Source: Holophagaceae bacterium (GTDB taxonomy: Bacteria; Acidobacteriota; Holophagae; Holophagales; Holophagaceae). Taken from it: a DNA stretch of 6,398 bases. Below, in pieces: positions 6,063 to 6,398 of this stretch (positions are counted from its first letter, which is position 1; each line of letters starts with the position of its first letter). The stretch lies in the NCBI GenBank assembly GCA_003158505.1, contig PMJK01000085.1:1-6398 (forward strand). The letters run 5' to 3'. Both the position numbers and the translations under genes were made by a program. The notes under the pieces were generated by a model. The model did not search any database. It saw only the letters and a list, made by a program, of their open reading frames with translations, and was not told where the DNA came from.

Positions 6063-6123
6063 AAATTAGCAATTTTCTAATCACAACCCTTCTATACTCA
6101 ATCTCATTCAGGAGGAACTGCCC
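6063..6123 (+). promoter_or_regulatory. AT-rich spacer with possible promoter for the lipoprotein gene
   Basis: This 61-bp spacer is far more AT-rich than anything else in the window. TATACT at 6093-6098 is a good sigma-70-like -10 element, and a start near 6105 would give a leader of about 20 bases. No good -35 hexamer lies 16-18 bases upstream. The A/T tracts at 6061-6081 could act as an UP-like element. The same tracts can form weak stems (AAAATT/AATTTT or ATTAG/CTAAT), too AT-only to be a convincing terminator for tolB. I infer a separate promoter for the lipoprotein, with modest confidence. Confidence 0.4.
6110..6115 (+). promoter_or_regulatory. Strong ribosome binding site AGGAGG
   Basis: AGGAGG is the full Shine-Dalgarno core and lies 8 bases before ATG 6124. 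It is the strongest site in the window and fixes the start of the lipoprotein gene. It suggests high translation compared with the weaker or absent sites of the genes upstream. Confidence 0.8.
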
Positions 6124-6398
6124 ATGCGATACGGTATCTACGTTGTCCCTGCGGCCATCGTACTCACTCTTGGCAGCCTTGCCTGCAAGCCACCCAAGAC
6201 TGCCGAGCAGATCAAGGCTGAGACTCAGGCCGCCTTCAACGAGGGCTATCAGGCGTTCAAGGATGGGAAGGCCCGCACGACCAACCCCTACGTGAGCGAC
6301 AAGGAGAATCCGCTCAAGATGCAGGGTTGGTACGATGGTTGGGACAAGGCCAAGGCTGACCAGGAAGCCGCTGACAAGGCCGCCGCTGACGCCAAGGC
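6124..6398 (+). CDS. Predicted lipoprotein with an RMF-like motif (3' partial)
   Basis: Ninety-one codons are visible and the frame is open at the window end. Residues 1-20 (MRYGIYVVPAAIVLTLGSLA) look like a signal peptide, followed by Cys21, the probable lipidated residue. The lipobox SLAC is imperfect because Leu is at -2 instead of -3, so a plain signal peptide or a membrane anchor is possible. Residues 41-56 read GYQAFKDGK, five more residues, then NPY. A W-Y-D-G-W cluster follows (69-73), then DKAKAD. This resembles ribosome modulation factor, which has GYQA..AG...CPY and WLGGW. RMF itself is a small cytoplasmic protein that promotes ribosome dimers, so an exported version would need another role. 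From about 76 on, the sequence turns into Ala/Lys/Asp-rich repeats (KADQEAADKAAADAK), probably helical. It follows tolB where pal often sits, but no OmpA-like domain is visible. Function unknown. Confidence 0.8.
   Translation, partial: MRYGIYVVPAAIVLTLGSLACKPPKTAEQIKAETQAAFNEGYQAFKDGKARTTNPYVSDKENPLKMQGWYDGWDKAKADQEAADKAAADAK

Noticed and set aside
6062..6081. Terminator for tolB in the A/T-rich stems
   Set aside because: The possible stems are short and AT-only, so they are too weak to be supported. The AT-richness fits a promoter region better.

Overview
The window is GC-rich, densely packed and read entirely from the + strand. High GC, strong third-position GC bias, a TolB-type periplasmic beta-propeller and a lipoprotein point to a Gram-negative (diderm) bacterium. 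The gene styles would fit an acidobacterial (Holophaga/Geothrix-like) genome, but that placement is inference from general resemblance and is not proven here.

Layout: (1) 1-146 is the last 47 codons of an EamA/DMT-type membrane transporter. (2) A 96-bp gap with a GGGTTAACCC palindrome leads to a TetR-family regulator (243-944). (3) An M61-family zinc metallopeptidase with a C-terminal PDZ domain (952-2751) follows after 7 bases. It overlaps by 4 bases (GTGA) with a DPM-like family-2 glycosyltransferase (2748-3419). (4) A 120-base junction (3420-3540) separates this from RNase HII. It holds a nested inverted repeat and a second, synonymously diverged copy of the last 12 codons of the glycosyltransferase. 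A 38-codon ORF (3413-3529) spans it. (5) rnhB (start taken at 3541) overlaps by ATGA with a MutT-type Nudix hydrolase (4362-4766), and tolB follows after 15 bases (4782-6062). (6) A strikingly AT-rich spacer with a possible promoter and a strong AGGAGG site leads to the start of a predicted lipoprotein (6124 to the window end). Its mature part carries a motif like that of ribosome modulation factor (RMF).

The genes from tetR to tolB are co-directional with overlaps or gaps of 15 bases or less, except at the odd junction before rnhB. They look like a transcriptional series with several translationally coupled pairs: peptidase/glycosyltransferase, possibly glycosyltransferase/38-codon ORF/rnhB, and rnhB/mutT. 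They do not form one obvious pathway. rnhB and mutT belong to genome maintenance (ribonucleotide removal and nucleotide-pool sanitation), while the glycosyltransferase, tolB and the lipoprotein belong to the cell envelope.

The two points most worth following are the duplicated glycosyltransferase tail around the hairpin at 3384-3540 and the RMF-like motif in an apparently exported lipoprotein at 6241-6360. No RNA gene, CRISPR array, insertion sequence or complete mobile element was seen.
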